From positions 5,704,001 through 5,768,000 of the forward strand of contig NZ_LT907842.1 in NCBI RefSeq assembly GCF_900215245.1: 64,000 nt of DNA, in the 5' to 3' direction. How positions within the stretch are numbered: position 1 is the first letter of the stretch; each line of letters opens with the position of its first letter. The notes beneath the pieces were generated by a model. It saw only the letters and a list, made by a program, of their open reading frames with translations. It was not told where the DNA came from and made no database searches. Below, one piece after another: positions 42,876-52,662 of this stretch. The DNA comes from Pseudomonas fluorescens (GTDB taxonomy: Bacteria > Pseudomonadota > Gammaproteobacteria > Pseudomonadales > Pseudomonadaceae). The translations under genes were made by a program, and so were the position numbers.

Positions 42876-43853
42876 ATGAACCACGGCGTCAAACTTGAAG
42901 CACGCACTGTCCCGGTCCCGCAGTCGATCAGCCCTGAAGCCCAAGCGACCCTGCAACGCCTGGTTGGCGCGGACGGCGTGCCGCTCAACGCGCTGCACGC
43001 CATGCCCGCGCCCGACGACCACGACGGCTGGCGCCGCCTGCAAGCCGCCGTTGCCGAGCACTACGCCAGTGTCAACGCCGGGCAGGCGGCCGCCCTGCGC
43101 GCCAGCCTGCACACCATCACCGTAGAAAATGCCACTGTGCACGTGGCCACACCGGCGACTGAGAGTGAGTTTGCCTACATCGACCTGCACGGCGGCGCGC
43201 TGGTCTTCGGTGGCGGGGAAAACTGCCGCATCGCCGCAGGCAAGCAGGCCGATTTGCACAACATGCTCTGCTACGGCATCGATTACCGCATGCCACCCGA
43301 GCATCCTTACCCGGCCGCGCTGGATGACTGCATGGCCACCTACCGGCATGTGCTGCAGCACCACGCCGCAGAACACATCGTGATTGGCGGGCGTTCGGCC
43401 GGCGGCAACCTCGCGGCGGCCCTGGTGTTGCGCGCCCGTGATGAAGGTTTGCCACTCCCGGCGGCGCTGGTGCTGCTGTCACCGGAGGTGGACCTGACCG
43501 AGTCCGGTGACAGTTTCCAGGTCAACCGGACCGTCGACGTGATACTGCCTAACCCGTTGATGGGCACCAACCTGCTATACGCCAACGGCGCCGACCTGAC
43601 TCACCCGTACCTGTCGCCACTGTTTGGCGATTTTGCACCCGGCTTCCCGCCGACCTTCCTGCAAAGCGGCACGCGGGACCTGTTCCTGTCCAACACCGTG
43701 CGCCTGCACCGCGCCTTGCGCCAGGCGCGGGTGCCGGCGGTGCTGCATGTGTTCGAGGCGATGCCCCATGGCGGTTTCATGGGCGCGCCGGAAGATGCGG
43801 AGTTGGCCGCCGAGGTCGCAGAATTTGTGCGGACGCAGCTGCAGCGGGGTTGA
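42876..43853 (+). CDS. Alpha/beta hydrolase of the hormone-sensitive lipase type
   Basis: 325 residues. The HGGALVFGGG motif near residue 104 is the HSL-type oxyanion loop. The nucleophile is in GGRSAGGNLAAAL (Ser near residue 172). Later GTRDLF gives the Asp region and AMPHGGFM the His. The enzyme is an esterase of unknown substrate. No signal peptide. The region upstream contains a REP-like GGGAGCGC-type palindrome half. Confidence 0.88.
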   Translation: MNHGVKLEARTVPVPQSISPEAQATLQRLVGADGVPLNALHAMPAPDDHDGWRRLQAAVAEHYASVNAGQAAALRASLHTITVENATVHVATPATESEFAYIDLHGGALVFGGGENCRIAAGKQADLHNMLCYGIDYRMPPEHPYPAALDDCMATYRHVLQHHAAEHIVIGGRSAGGNLAAALVLRARDEGLPLPAALVLLSPEVDLTESGDSFQVNRTVDVILPNPLMGTNLLYANGADLTHPYLSPLFGDFAPGFPPTFLQSGTRDLFLSNTVRLHRALRQARVPAVLHVFEAMPHGGFMGAPEDAELAAEVAEFVRTQLQRG

Positions 43854-43865
43854 CACATTCAGTCA

Positions 43866-43900
43866 CACGCCCTGAAGATGGAGGCCTTATTCAGGGTGTG
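43866..43900 (+). terminator. Hairpin terminator after the HSL-type gene
   Basis: Arms CACGCCCTGA and TCAGGGTGTG (10 bases with one G-U pair) around 15 bases. Only a short T-run (TTACC) follows. Confidence 0.5.
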
Positions 43901-44138
43901 TTACCTCATGTCCGCATCGTCTTTCGCTAACGTTTCCGTCATTGGCTTGATTGCCAAGGCGCAAGCGTGCGTTGCGCACACCCTCAAATCGAAGAAACAG
44001 TCGCTCATGTGACCGGGGCGCGCTGTCCCGTCAGATGAGCTGACTGGACATTGAGCGCGACGGACCTCCCTCCTCTTTGCACAATTGCCTAGGCCCTTCT
44101 GACGGTGACTCCAGCGGTCAACTATCAGGAGAAAGTGC

Positions 44139-44990
44139 ATGTCATCGTTTCAAGATATCTGGGTTCCCGTGGTCACGCCGTTTCATGACGGCGCCATCGA
44201 TTTTATCGGCCTGCGCCGGCTGATCAGCCATTTGCTCGACAAGCACGTGGCCGGGATCATGGTCTGCACCACGACCGGAGAAGCCGCCTCGTTGAGTCGT
44301 TCCGAACAGCTGGCGGTGCTGGATGCCGTGTTGCAGCAGGTCCCGGCGCACCGCGTGGTGATGGGCCTGTCGGGCAACAACCAGATAGAACTGCTGCAGT
44401 TTCAGCGCGAGATCCTCACGCGCCCGGTGGCCGGCCTGCTGGTGCCGGCGCCGAGCTACATCCGCCCTTCGCAGGCGGGCCTTGAAGCGTTTTTCCACAC
44501 CGTCGCCGATGCGTCCGGCGTGCCGATCATTCTCTACGACATTCCCTACCGCACGGGCGTGACCTTCGAACAGGCCACGTTGCTGAGCATCATCAAGCAC
44601 CCGCGAATCGTCGCTATCAAGGATTGTGGCGGTAACCTGGCCAATACCCTGGCGCTGATCGCCAGTGGCGAGGTGGCGGTGTTGTGTGGCGAAGACATGC
44701 AGATTTTCAACGCGTTGTGCCTGGGTGCCAGCGGTGCGATTGCGGCCTCGGCGCATGTGCAGACTGCAGACTTTGTGGCGCTGTGCCAGCAGGTGCGGGA
44801 TAACCAGCTCGTCGAGGCCCGGGCGACTTTTTTCACGTTACTGCCACTGATCAACACTCTGTTTATGGAGCCCAACCCGGCGCCGGTCAAGGCTGCGCTG
44901 GCCCTTGAAGGGTTAATCGGCAGTGAGCTGCGGGCGCCGATGCAAGCCGCCAGTGCACGGGTACAGCAGGCATTACGCCAGCGGCTGTAA
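44139..44990 (+). CDS. DapA-family lyase (dihydrodipicolinate synthase-like)
   Basis: 283 residues; AGGAG 5 bases before ATG 44139. Opening VPVVTPFHDGAIDFIGLRRL, then CTTTGEAASLSRSEQ, YDIPYRTGV (Tyr) and the Schiff-base Lys in IVAIKDCGGN near residue 160. The protein may be a dihydrodipicolinate synthase or another aldolase/lyase of the same fold; most genomes carry several. It is separated from the transsulfuration genes by about 140 bases and a different leader. Confidence 0.88.
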   Translation: MSSFQDIWVPVVTPFHDGAIDFIGLRRLISHLLDKHVAGIMVCTTTGEAASLSRSEQLAVLDAVLQQVPAHRVVMGLSGNNQIELLQFQREILTRPVAGLLVPAPSYIRPSQAGLEAFFHTVADASGVPIILYDIPYRTGVTFEQATLLSIIKHPRIVAIKDCGGNLANTLALIASGEVAVLCGEDMQIFNALCLGASGAIAASAHVQTADFVALCQQVRDNQLVEARATFFTLLPLINTLFMEPNPAPVKAALALEGLIGSELRAPMQAASARVQQALRQRL

Positions 44991-45133
44991 AGAGCCGACC
45001 CGGCTCATGCGCCAAAAAAAGACATCCAGCGGACCGCCCGGTTGCGACCGGCGCGATCCCGGCCTATGTTCCAAGCCATGCTGTGCATTTCTGCTGTGCC
45101 TCCCTTACACCTAATCCGTGCCCAGGTGATGAC

Positions 45134-46510
45134 ATGCCCACGCTTTCCCGCCCCGCCGTACTGGAGCTGATCGGCAACACGCCGTTGGTCAAGGTCAGCC
45201 GTTTTGATACAGGCCTGTGCACGCTGTTTCTCAAACTTGAATCGCAAAACCCTGGCGGCTCGATCAAGGACCGTATCGGCCTGGCCATGATCGACGCCGC
45301 CGAACGCGACGGCCGTTTGCGCCCCGGCGGCACCCTCATTGAAGCCACTGCCGGCAACACCGGGCTGGGCCTGGCGCTGGTGGGCCGGGCCAAAGGCTAC
45401 CGCGTGGTGCTGGTGGTGCCCGACAAGATGTCCACTGAAAAAGTGCTGCACTTGAAGGCGATGGGCGCCGAAGTGCATATCACCCGCTCCGACGTCGGCA
45501 AGGGCCACCCCGAGTATTACCAGGATGTTGCCGCGCGCCTGGCCAAGGACATTCCCGATGCATTCTTCGCCGACCAGTTCAACAACCCGGCCAACCCGCT
45601 CGCCCACGAAACCAGCACCGCCCCGGAGATCTGGGCGCAAACCCAGCATGATGTGGACGCGATTGTGGTGGGTGTCGGTTCGGCCGGCACCCTCACCGGC
45701 CTGACACGCTTCTTCAAGCGGGTGCAACCGGACCTGGCCATGGTGCTGGCCGACCCGGTGGGCTCGGTAATGGCTGAATACAGCCGCAGCGGCCAGCTGG
45801 ACACGCCAGGGTCGTGGGCGGTGGAAGGCATCGGCGAAGACTTCATTCCATCGATAGCCGACCTTTCCAGCGTGCGTCACGCCTACTCCATCAGCGATGA
45901 AGAAAGCTTCGACCACGCCCGCCAGTTACTCAAGGCCGAAGGTATCCTGGGCGGCTCGTCCACCGGCACCCTGCTGGCCGCCGCCCTGCGCTATTGCCGC
46001 GAACAAACCACACCGAAACGGGTGGTCACCTTCGTCTGTGACACCGGCACGCGCTACTTGTCGAAGGTCTACAACGACCAATGGATGAAGGACGCGGGCC
46101 TGCTCCAATACAAACACTACGGCGACTTGCGCGACCTGATCGCACGCCGTTTCGAAGACGGCCGGGTGATCAGCGTCAGCCCCGACGACACCTTGCTCAC
46201 CGCCTTCCAGCGCATGCGCCTGGCGGACGTTTCCCAGCTGCCGGTGCTGGTGGACGGCCAGCAACTGGTGGGGGTGATCGATGAGTCCGACATCCTGCTG
46301 GGCCTGCACAATGACGCCGCGGACTTCTCCATGACCGTCGCCAGCGCCATGACCGCCACCGTGCACACCCTCGCCCCCGGCGCCAGCCTCGCCCAATTGC
46401 AGGCGGAACTCGATCGCGGCCTGGTCGCCATCATCGCCGACGCGGCGGGCTTCCACGGCCTGATAACCCGCGTCGACTTGCTCAATCACCTACGGAGATC
46501 CCTTGCATGA
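45134..46510 (+). CDS. Cystathionine beta-synthase (PLP enzyme with CBS domains)
   Basis: 458 residues from ATG 45134; frame extends to 45083. The PLP domain has LIGNTPLVKVSRF, LESQNPGGSIKDRIGLAMID (Schiff-base Lys) and TAGNTGLGLALVG. The C-terminal part is a CBS pair (RVISVSPDDTLLTAFQRMRL, LAPGASLAQLQAELDRGL). It joins homocysteine and serine to form cystathionine. The ATGA overlap with the next gene shows a coupled reverse transsulfuration pair. Confidence 0.88.
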   Translation: MPTLSRPAVLELIGNTPLVKVSRFDTGLCTLFLKLESQNPGGSIKDRIGLAMIDAAERDGRLRPGGTLIEATAGNTGLGLALVGRAKGYRVVLVVPDKMSTEKVLHLKAMGAEVHITRSDVGKGHPEYYQDVAARLAKDIPDAFFADQFNNPANPLAHETSTAPEIWAQTQHDVDAIVVGVGSAGTLTGLTRFFKRVQPDLAMVLADPVGSVMAEYSRSGQLDTPGSWAVEGIGEDFIPSIADLSSVRHAYSISDEESFDHARQLLKAEGILGGSSTGTLLAAALRYCREQTTPKRVVTFVCDTGTRYLSKVYNDQWMKDAGLLQYKHYGDLRDLIARRFEDGRVISVSPDDTLLTAFQRMRLADVSQLPVLVDGQQLVGVIDESDILLGLHNDAADFSMTVASAMTATVHTLAPGASLAQLQAELDRGLVAIIADAAGFHGLITRVDLLNHLRRSLA

Positions 46511-47673
46511 GTCAGCCCGATAAAAGCGCCTTTGCCACCCGCGTGATCCACGCCGGGCAATCACCCGACCCGACCACGGGAGCGCTGATGCCGCCGATCT
46601 ATGCCAACTCCACCTACCTGCAAGACAGCCCCGGCGTGCACAAGGGCTTTGATTACGGTCGCTCGCACAACCCGACGCGTTTTGCCCTGGAGCGCTGCGT
46701 CGCCAACCTTGAGGGCGGCAGCCAGGCGTTCGCCTTCGCGTCCGGGCTGGCCGCGATTTCCACCGTGCTGGAACTGCTGGATGCCGGTGCGCATGTGGTG
46801 TCCGGCAACGACCTGTACGGTGGCACCTTCCGCCTGTTCGACAAGGTGCGCCAACGCAGCGCCGGGCACCGTTTCAGCTTTGTCGACCTGACAGACCTGG
46901 CGGCGTTCGAAGCGGCGTTGCAGGACGACACGCGCATGGTCTGGGTCGAAACCCCGAGCAACCCGCTGCTGAGCCTCACCGACCTCAGCGCCATCGCGCG
47001 GATCTGCCGTGAGCGTGGCATCCTCTGCGTGGCTGACAATACGTTCGCCAGCCCGTGGATTCAACGCCCGCTGGAATTGGGGGTCGACATCGTGGTGCAC
47101 TCGACCACCAAATACCTCAACGGCCACTCCGACGTGATCGGCGGCATCGCCATCGTCGGCCACAACCCGGACCTGGCCGAGCGCCTGGGCTTCCTGCAAA
47201 ACTCGGTCGGCGCCATCGCGGGCCCGTTCGATGCCTTTTTAACCCTGCGCGGCGTGAAAACCCTGGCACTGCGCATGGAGCGCCATTGCAGCAACGCCCT
47301 GGACCTGGCGACCTGGCTGGAACAACAGCCGCAAGTGTCACGGGTGTACTACCCGGGCCTGGCGTCGCACCCGCAACACGCGCTGGCGCGTCGGCAAATG
47401 CGCGGGTTTGGCGGGATGATTTCAGTGGACTTGAACACAGACCTGGCTGGCGCTACGCGCTTTCTGGAGAATGTCACGATCTTCGCCCTGGCCGAGAGCC
47501 TCGGCGGCGTGGAAAGCCTGATCGAACACCCGGCGATCATGACCCATGCCAGCATCCCCGCAGCGACGCGGGCGCAGTTGGGCATTGGTGATGGGTTGGT
47601 GCGATTGTCGGTGGGGGTTGAGGATGTGGAGGATCTAAGGGCCGACCTGGCCCAGGCGTTGGCGCGTATCTAA
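46507..47673 (+). CDS. Cystathionine gamma-lyase/synthase family PLP enzyme
   Basis: 388 residues. Opening FATRVIHAGQSPDPTTGALM, then EGGSQAFAFASGLAAISTVL, CVADNTFASPWIQRPL and the PLP-Lys in VVHSTTKYLNGHSDVIGG. Ends with (VRLSVGVEDVEDLRADLAQA). With the coupled beta-synthase upstream, the natural assignment is gamma-lyase in cysteine formation from methionine-derived homocysteine. Gamma-synthase activity cannot be excluded. Confidence 0.88.
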   Translation: MSQPDKSAFATRVIHAGQSPDPTTGALMPPIYANSTYLQDSPGVHKGFDYGRSHNPTRFALERCVANLEGGSQAFAFASGLAAISTVLELLDAGAHVVSGNDLYGGTFRLFDKVRQRSAGHRFSFVDLTDLAAFEAALQDDTRMVWVETPSNPLLSLTDLSAIARICRERGILCVADNTFASPWIQRPLELGVDIVVHSTTKYLNGHSDVIGGIAIVGHNPDLAERLGFLQNSVGAIAGPFDAFLTLRGVKTLALRMERHCSNALDLATWLEQQPQVSRVYYPGLASHPQHALARRQMRGFGGMISVDLNTDLAGATRFLENVTIFALAESLGGVESLIEHPAIMTHASIPAATRAQLGIGDGLVRLSVGVEDVEDLRADLAQALARI

Positions 47674-47697
47674 CCCGATCGTCGAACCATGAATAGC

Positions 47698-48926
47698 CCG
47701 CTCCCACCGTTGGTTTAGCGTCAGGCTGGAGTGATGATGGCAACTGCCGGTTTGGCGTTGGCGCTGATCCAACGGCAACACTCGGTCAAGTGTGGGAGCG
47801 GGCTTGCTCGCGAAAGCGCCGTGTCAGTCAACTGGTGTATCAACTGACCCAACGCCTTCGCGAGCAAGCCCGCTCCCACCGTTGGTTTAGCATCAGGCTG
47901 AGGTGATGATGGCAACTGCCGGTTTGGCGTTGGCGCTGATCCAACGGCAATACTCGGTCAAGTGTGGGAGCGGGCTTGCTCGCGAAAGCGCCGTGTCAGT
48001 CAACTGGTGTATCAACTGACCCAACGCCTTCGCGAGCAAGCCCGCTCCCACCGTTGGTTTAGCATCAAGCTGAGGTGATGATGGCAACTGCCGGTTTGGC
48101 GTTGGCGCTGATCCAACGGCAACACTCGGTCAAGTGTGGGAGCGGGCTTGCTCGCGAAAGCGCCGTGTCAGTCAACTGATGTATCAACTGACCCAACGCC
48201 TTCGCGAGCAAGCCCGCTCCCACCGTTGGTTTAGCATCAGGCTGAGGTGATGATGGCAACTGCCGGTTTGGCGTTGGCGCTGATCCAACGGCAACACTCG
48301 GTCAAGTGTGGGAGCGGGCTTGCTCGCGAAAGCGCCGTGTCAGTCCACTGATGTATCAACTGACCCAACGCCTTCGCGAGCAAGCCCCGCTCCCACCGTT
48401 GGCTTAGCGTCAGGCCGAGGTGATAGTGGCAGCTGCCGGTTTGGCGTTGGCGCTGATCCAACGGCAATACTCGGTCAAGTGTGGGAGCGGGCTTGCTCGC
48501 GAAAGCGCCGTGTCAGTCAACTGGTGTATCAACTGACCCAACGCCTTCGCGAGCAAGCCCGCTCCCACCGTTGGTTTAGCGTCAGGCTGGAGTGATGATG
48601 GCAACTGCCGGTTTGGCGTTGGCGCTGATCCAACGGCAACACTCGGTCAAGTGTGGGAGCGGGCTTGCTCGCGAAAGCGCCGTGTCAGTCAATTGGTGTA
48701 TCAACTGACCCAACGCCTTCGCGAGCAAGCCCGCTCCCACCGTTGGTTTAGCATCAGGCTGAGGTGATGATGGCAACTGCCGGTTTGGCGTTGGCGCTGA
48801 TCCAACGGCAACACTCGGTCAAGTGTGGGAGCGGGCTTGCTCGCGAAAGCGCCGTGTCAGTCAACTGATGTATCAACTGACCCAACGCCTTCGCGGGCAA
48901 GCCCCGCTCCCACCGTTGGCTTAGCG
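47698..48926. repeat. Seven-copy tandem array of a 172-bp REP-type unit
   Basis: The REP arm GGGAGCGGGCTTGCTCGCGA starts near 47792, 47964, 48136, 48308, 48481, 48653 and 48825, so the period is 172 (once 173). Each unit carries an inverted partner (TCGCGAGCAAGCCCGCTCCC) after about 50 bases, a spacer with GTATCAACTGACCCAACGCC, and a stretch with (GCCGGTTTGGCGTTGGCGCT). The units differ at few positions. The repeating minus frames in this region (64 codons each) are a by-product of the array, not genes. Each unit also contains a copy of the last codons of the adjoining YcaO gene. Confidence 0.9.
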
Positions 48927-51125
48927 TCAGGCCGAGGTGATGGTGGCGCGTGCGGCGTGCAGTTTTTTGTAGCTCTCGATTAAGCGCAAATGCCGGTCCA
49001 GCCCTTCCAGCTTCAGGCTGGTCGGCGTCAAGCCATGGAAGCGCACCGTGCCATTCACCGAGCCGATTACCGCGTCCATCCGCTCGTTACCAAACATGCG
49101 GCGGAAGTTGGCTTCGTAGTCTGCCAGCACCAGGTCCTCGTCCAGGTGCATCTCCAACACCGCATTCACCGCCTGGTAGAACAGGCCGCGATCGGCAGTG
49201 TTGTCGTTGTACTGCAGGAACATTTCCACGCACTCTTTGGCCTCTTCATACTGCTGCAAGGCGAGGTAGATCAGCAGCTTCAACTCCAGGATGGTCAGTT
49301 GACCCCATGCAGTGTTGTCGTCGAACTCGATGCCGATCAAAGTGGTGATGTCGGTGTAGTCGTCCAGCTCGCTTTCCACCAGGCGCTCGACCAATGCCTT
49401 GAGTTCGTCATCGTCCAGGCTGTGCAGGTTGAGGATGTCGGCGCGGAAAAACAGCGCCTTGTTGGTGTTGTCCCAGATCAGGTCGTCCACCGGGTAAATT
49501 TCCGAGTAGTCCGGCACCAGGATGCGGCAGGCGGTAGCGCCAAGGTGCTCGTACACGGCCATGTAGGATTCTTTGCCCATACCTTCGAGAATACCGAACA
49601 GGGTCGCAGCTTCTTCGGCATTCGAGTTCTCACCCTGGCCCGAGAAGTCCCACTCGACGAACGCGTAATCGGACTGGGCACTGAAGAAGCGCCACGACAC
49701 CACACCGCTGGAGTCGATAAAGTGCTCGACGAAGTTGTTCGGCTCGGTGACCGCGTGGCCTTCAAAGGTCGGTTGCGGCAAGTCGTTCAAGCCTTCGAAA
49801 CTGCGCCCCTGGAGCAATTCGGTGAGGCTGCGCTCCAGCGCCACTTCCAGGCTCGGGTGCGCGCCAAACGAAGCGAATACGCCGCCGGTGCGCGGGTTCA
49901 TCAGGGTCACGCACATCACCGGGAATTCACCGCCCAGGGACGCGTCCTTGACCAATACCGGGAAGCCCTGGGCTTCCAGGCCTTGAATGCCGGCCAGAAT
50001 TCCCGGGTACTTGGCCAGTACCTCGGCAGGCACGTCCGGCAGCGCGAATTCGCCTTCGATGATTTCGCGTTTTACCGCGCGTTCGAAAATTTCCGACAGG
50101 CACTGCACCTGGGCTTCGGCCAGGGTATTGCCCGCGCTCATGCCGTTGCTGAGGTAGAGGTTTTCGATCAGGTTGGACGGGAAGTACACCACCTCGCCAT
50201 CGGACTGGCGTACAAACGGCAGCGAGACAATGCCGCGCGCTTCGTTGCCGGAGTTGGTGTCGAACAGGTGCGAGCCACGCAGTTCGCCGTCGCGGTTGTA
50301 GATCTTCAGGCAGTAGGCGTCGAGGATCTCCGTTGGCAGCTCATCGTTACGGCCCGGCTGGAACCAGCGCTCATCCGGGTAATGCACGAACGGCGCGTTG
50401 GCCAGTTCTTCACCCCAGAACTGATCGTTGTAGAAGAAGTTGCAATTGAGCCGCTCGATAAACTCGCCCAACGCCGACGCCAGTGCGCCTTCCTTGGTCG
50501 CGCCCTTGCCGTTGGTAAAGCACATCGGCGAGTGCGCATCGCGGATATGCAGCGACCACACGTTAGGCACGATGTTGCGCCACGAGGCGATTTCAATTTT
50601 CATGCCCAGGCCAGCCAGGATGCCGGACATGTTGGCGATGGTCTGCTCCAGCGGCAGGTCCTTGCCCGCGATGTAGGTGCCCGCGTCGGAGGTCGAGCCG
50701 GGCATCAACAGCGCCTGGGCATCGGCGTCGAGGTTTTCCACCTCTTCGATGACAAATTCCGGCCCGGCCTGCACGACTTTCTTTACCGTGCAACGGTCGA
50801 TGGAACGCAGGATGCCCTGGCGATCCTTGTCGGAGATGTCCGCCGGCAACTCGACCTGAATTTTGAAGATCTGGTTGTAGCGGTTTTCCGGATCAACGAT
50901 GTTGTTTTGCGACAGCCGAATATTGTCCGTGGGGATATTGCGCGTTTCGCAGTACAGCTTCACAAAGTACGCCGCACACAACGCCGACGAAGCCAGGAAG
51001 TAATCGAACGGACCCGGGGCCGAACCGTCGCCTTTGTAGCGGATCGGCTGGTCGGCAATCACCGTGAAGTCATCGAACTTGGCTTCAAGCCGAAGGTTGT
51101 CGAGAAAGTTGACCTTAATTTCCAT
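48927..51125 (-). CDS. OsmC-domain/YcaO-domain fusion protein
   Basis: 732 residues from ATG 51125; an upstream ATG 51155 has no support. N-terminal 140 residues form an OsmC-like domain (DNLRLEAKFDDFTVIADQPI, FDYFLASSALCAAYFVKLYC, with a redox Cys). The rest is a YcaO domain: CFTNGKGATKEGALASALGE, FIERLNCNFFYNDQF, then GNTLAEAQVQCLSEIFERAV (ATP and metal contacts), and a C-terminal helical part. YcaO proteins activate amide carbonyls with ATP; in E. coli YcaO supports the RimO thiomethylation of ribosomal protein S12. No peptide substrate gene is seen next to it. The 172-bp array begins at its 3' end. Confidence 0.9.
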   Translation of the reverse strand: MEIKVNFLDNLRLEAKFDDFTVIADQPIRYKGDGSAPGPFDYFLASSALCAAYFVKLYCETRNIPTDNIRLSQNNIVDPENRYNQIFKIQVELPADISDKDRQGILRSIDRCTVKKVVQAGPEFVIEEVENLDADAQALLMPGSTSDAGTYIAGKDLPLEQTIANMSGILAGLGMKIEIASWRNIVPNVWSLHIRDAHSPMCFTNGKGATKEGALASALGEFIERLNCNFFYNDQFWGEELANAPFVHYPDERWFQPGRNDELPTEILDAYCLKIYNRDGELRGSHLFDTNSGNEARGIVSLPFVRQSDGEVVYFPSNLIENLYLSNGMSAGNTLAEAQVQCLSEIFERAVKREIIEGEFALPDVPAEVLAKYPGILAGIQGLEAQGFPVLVKDASLGGEFPVMCVTLMNPRTGGVFASFGAHPSLEVALERSLTELLQGRSFEGLNDLPQPTFEGHAVTEPNNFVEHFIDSSGVVSWRFFSAQSDYAFVEWDFSGQGENSNAEEAATLFGILEGMGKESYMAVYEHLGATACRILVPDYSEIYPVDDLIWDNTNKALFFRADILNLHSLDDDELKALVERLVESELDDYTDITTLIGIEFDDNTAWGQLTILELKLLIYLALQQYEEAKECVEMFLQYNDNTADRGLFYQAVNAVLEMHLDEDLVLADYEANFRRMFGNERMDAVIGSVNGTVRFHGLTPTSLKLEGLDRHLRLIESYKKLHAARATITSA

Positions 51126-51260
51126 GCGGGCACACCAGAATAACGAGCTAAACAAATTGGCCGCTATTATGAGGATTTTCAGCGGGAAGTCTCAGGGTTT
51201 TCAGAATTGCCTGCCGATCGGTGCTAACGTCCATCCACCTCTGATTAAAGACATTCGCCC

Positions 51261-51881
51261 ATGTCCATCGCCGATAACCTCCTCGCCTTCACCTTCGCCG
51301 CCACCGTGCTCACACTGACACCCGGGCTTGATACCGCATTGGTATTACGCACCGCCACGGTCGAAGGCAAACGCCAGGCGCTGCATGCCACGCTGGGCAT
51401 CAACGCCGGCTGTTTGTTGTGGGGCGCGGCCGTGGCCTTTGGGCTGGGCGCGTTGATCGCGGTGTCGGAGCTGGCGTACAACCTGCTCAAGTATTGCGGC
51501 GCGGCGTACCTGGCGTGGCTGGGGTTGAACATGCTGCTGCGCCCGCGCCGTTCACTGTCACCCGCCGAGGCCGACGGCAAGCCGGGTGGCAACTGGTTTC
51601 TGAAGGGCATGCTGGGCAATGTGTTGAACCCCAAGGTGGGGATTTTCTACGTGTCGTTCCTGCCGCAATTCATCCCCCAAGGGCATGCGTTGATTGCCTG
51701 GACCTTCGGTCTGGTGAGCATTCACGTGGTGCTCGGCCTGGCGTGGTCGCTGGCGTTGATTGCGGCCACCCGGCCCCTGTCGGGTTTACTGCGTCGGGAG
51801 AACGTCATCCAGTGGCTGGACCGCACCACTGGCATGGTCTTTGTGTTGTTTGCCGCGCGCTTGGCGTTCAGCAAACGCTGA
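51261..51881 (+). CDS. LysE family amino-acid exporter
   Basis: 206 residues. Opening ADNLLAFTFAATVLTLTPGL then DTALVLRTATVEGKRQALHA, the LysE/RhtB type with (TPGLDT). Membrane helices at several points (CLLWGAAVAFGLGALIAV, AYNLLKYCGAAYLAWLGL, VLGLAWSLALIAA). Convergent with the methyltransferase gene. Substrate unknown. Confidence 0.9.
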   Translation: MSIADNLLAFTFAATVLTLTPGLDTALVLRTATVEGKRQALHATLGINAGCLLWGAAVAFGLGALIAVSELAYNLLKYCGAAYLAWLGLNMLLRPRRSLSPAEADGKPGGNWFLKGMLGNVLNPKVGIFYVSFLPQFIPQGHALIAWTFGLVSIHVVLGLAWSLALIAATRPLSGLLRRENVIQWLDRTTGMVFVLFAARLAFSKR

Positions 51882-51894
51882 GCGCGGCGGGCCG

Positions 51895-52551
51895 TCAGCA
51901 CAGGCGGATCGACAGCTCGAGGTCATCGGCAAACGGCACCGACAGGTAGCCGTTCTGCGGCGAGCGCACATGGGCCAGGTATTCCGGGCAGTAGTTGGTG
52001 TTGTCAGCCACCACCAGCGCACCGGGCCGCAAGTGTTTTTCCACGCAGTTCAGCACCTCGCCATACAGCGCCTTGGCACCGTCGAGCAGCAGCAGGTCGA
52101 CCACTTCCGGCAGGTGCGTGGCCAACGTGACCAGCGCATCCCCTTCTCGGATTTCGATCAGATCACTCACGCCGCCTGCGATGAAATGCTCACGGGCCAG
52201 GGCAATCTTCGACGGCTCAAACTCGCTGCCGATCAACACTCCACCGCCGTTGTCACGCAGGGCGGCGGCCAGGAACAACGTGGACAGGCCGAACGACGTG
52301 CCGAACTCGACGATAGCCTTTGCTTGGGTGCTGCGCGCGAGCAGGTAGAGCAGGTTGCCGGTGTCGCGGGAAACCGGCAGCCACAAATCCTTAAGCATCG
52401 TGTAGAGCGCCACGTAGTCGGTTTTGCTGTGCATCAGGCGGTCGCGCTCTTCGTCGCTGACGCCGTTCAGGCTCGGGCTGGTGGCAGCGCCCGCTTGTTG
52501 GTAGAGGCATTCGATCAAGGGCGCCAAGGGCGCAGTAGTCAGGGTGGTCAT
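51895..52551 (-). CDS. Class I SAM-dependent O-methyltransferase
   Basis: 218 residues from ATG 52551 (GGAAATCCATC before it). (LLYLLARSTQAKAIVEFGTS) then FGLSTLFLAAALRDNGGGVL gives the SAM loop, and (EIREGDALVTLATHLPEVVD), LLLLDGAKALY, follow the O-methyltransferase pattern. Divergent from a TetR regulator with a palindrome between them, so it is probably under that regulator's control. Confidence 0.85.
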   Translation of the reverse strand: MTTLTTAPLAPLIECLYQQAGAATSPSLNGVSDEERDRLMHSKTDYVALYTMLKDLWLPVSRDTGNLLYLLARSTQAKAIVEFGTSFGLSTLFLAAALRDNGGGVLIGSEFEPSKIALAREHFIAGGVSDLIEIREGDALVTLATHLPEVVDLLLLDGAKALYGEVLNCVEKHLRPGALVVADNTNYCPEYLAHVRSPQNGYLSVPFADDLELSIRLC

Positions 52552-52578
52552 GATGGATTTCCGTGTGGTCGGGACTAG

Positions 52579-52600
52579 AATGCGATTAATTCGTCGCATT
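52579..52600. promoter_or_regulatory. Likely TetR operator between divergent genes
   Basis: Inverted repeat: AATGCGA at 52579-52585 and TCGCATT at 52594-52600, 8 bases between. It lies 28 bases upstream of the methyltransferase start and 62 before the regulator start. Confidence 0.6.
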
Positions 52601-52662
52601 AAAAGTATGCGAGTGATTCATCGCCTTCGCTATTCGCGTTCGCCCCGCTGCCGGAGCCCAGC

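Noticed and set aside
47721..48776. Series of 64-codon minus-strand frames (MPSSPQPDAKPTVGAGLLAK...)
   Set aside because: They are the same repeat translated several times and have no ribosome site; a by-product of the array.
47698..48926. Regularly spaced repeats suggested a CRISPR array
   Set aside because: The unit is 172 bp and nearly identical throughout, with no variable spacers and no cas genes; it is a REP-type tandem array.
48990..51143. Plus-strand frame of 717 codons opposite the YcaO gene
   Set aside because: Antisense shadow of a well-conserved gene in GC-rich DNA; no recognisable domain.
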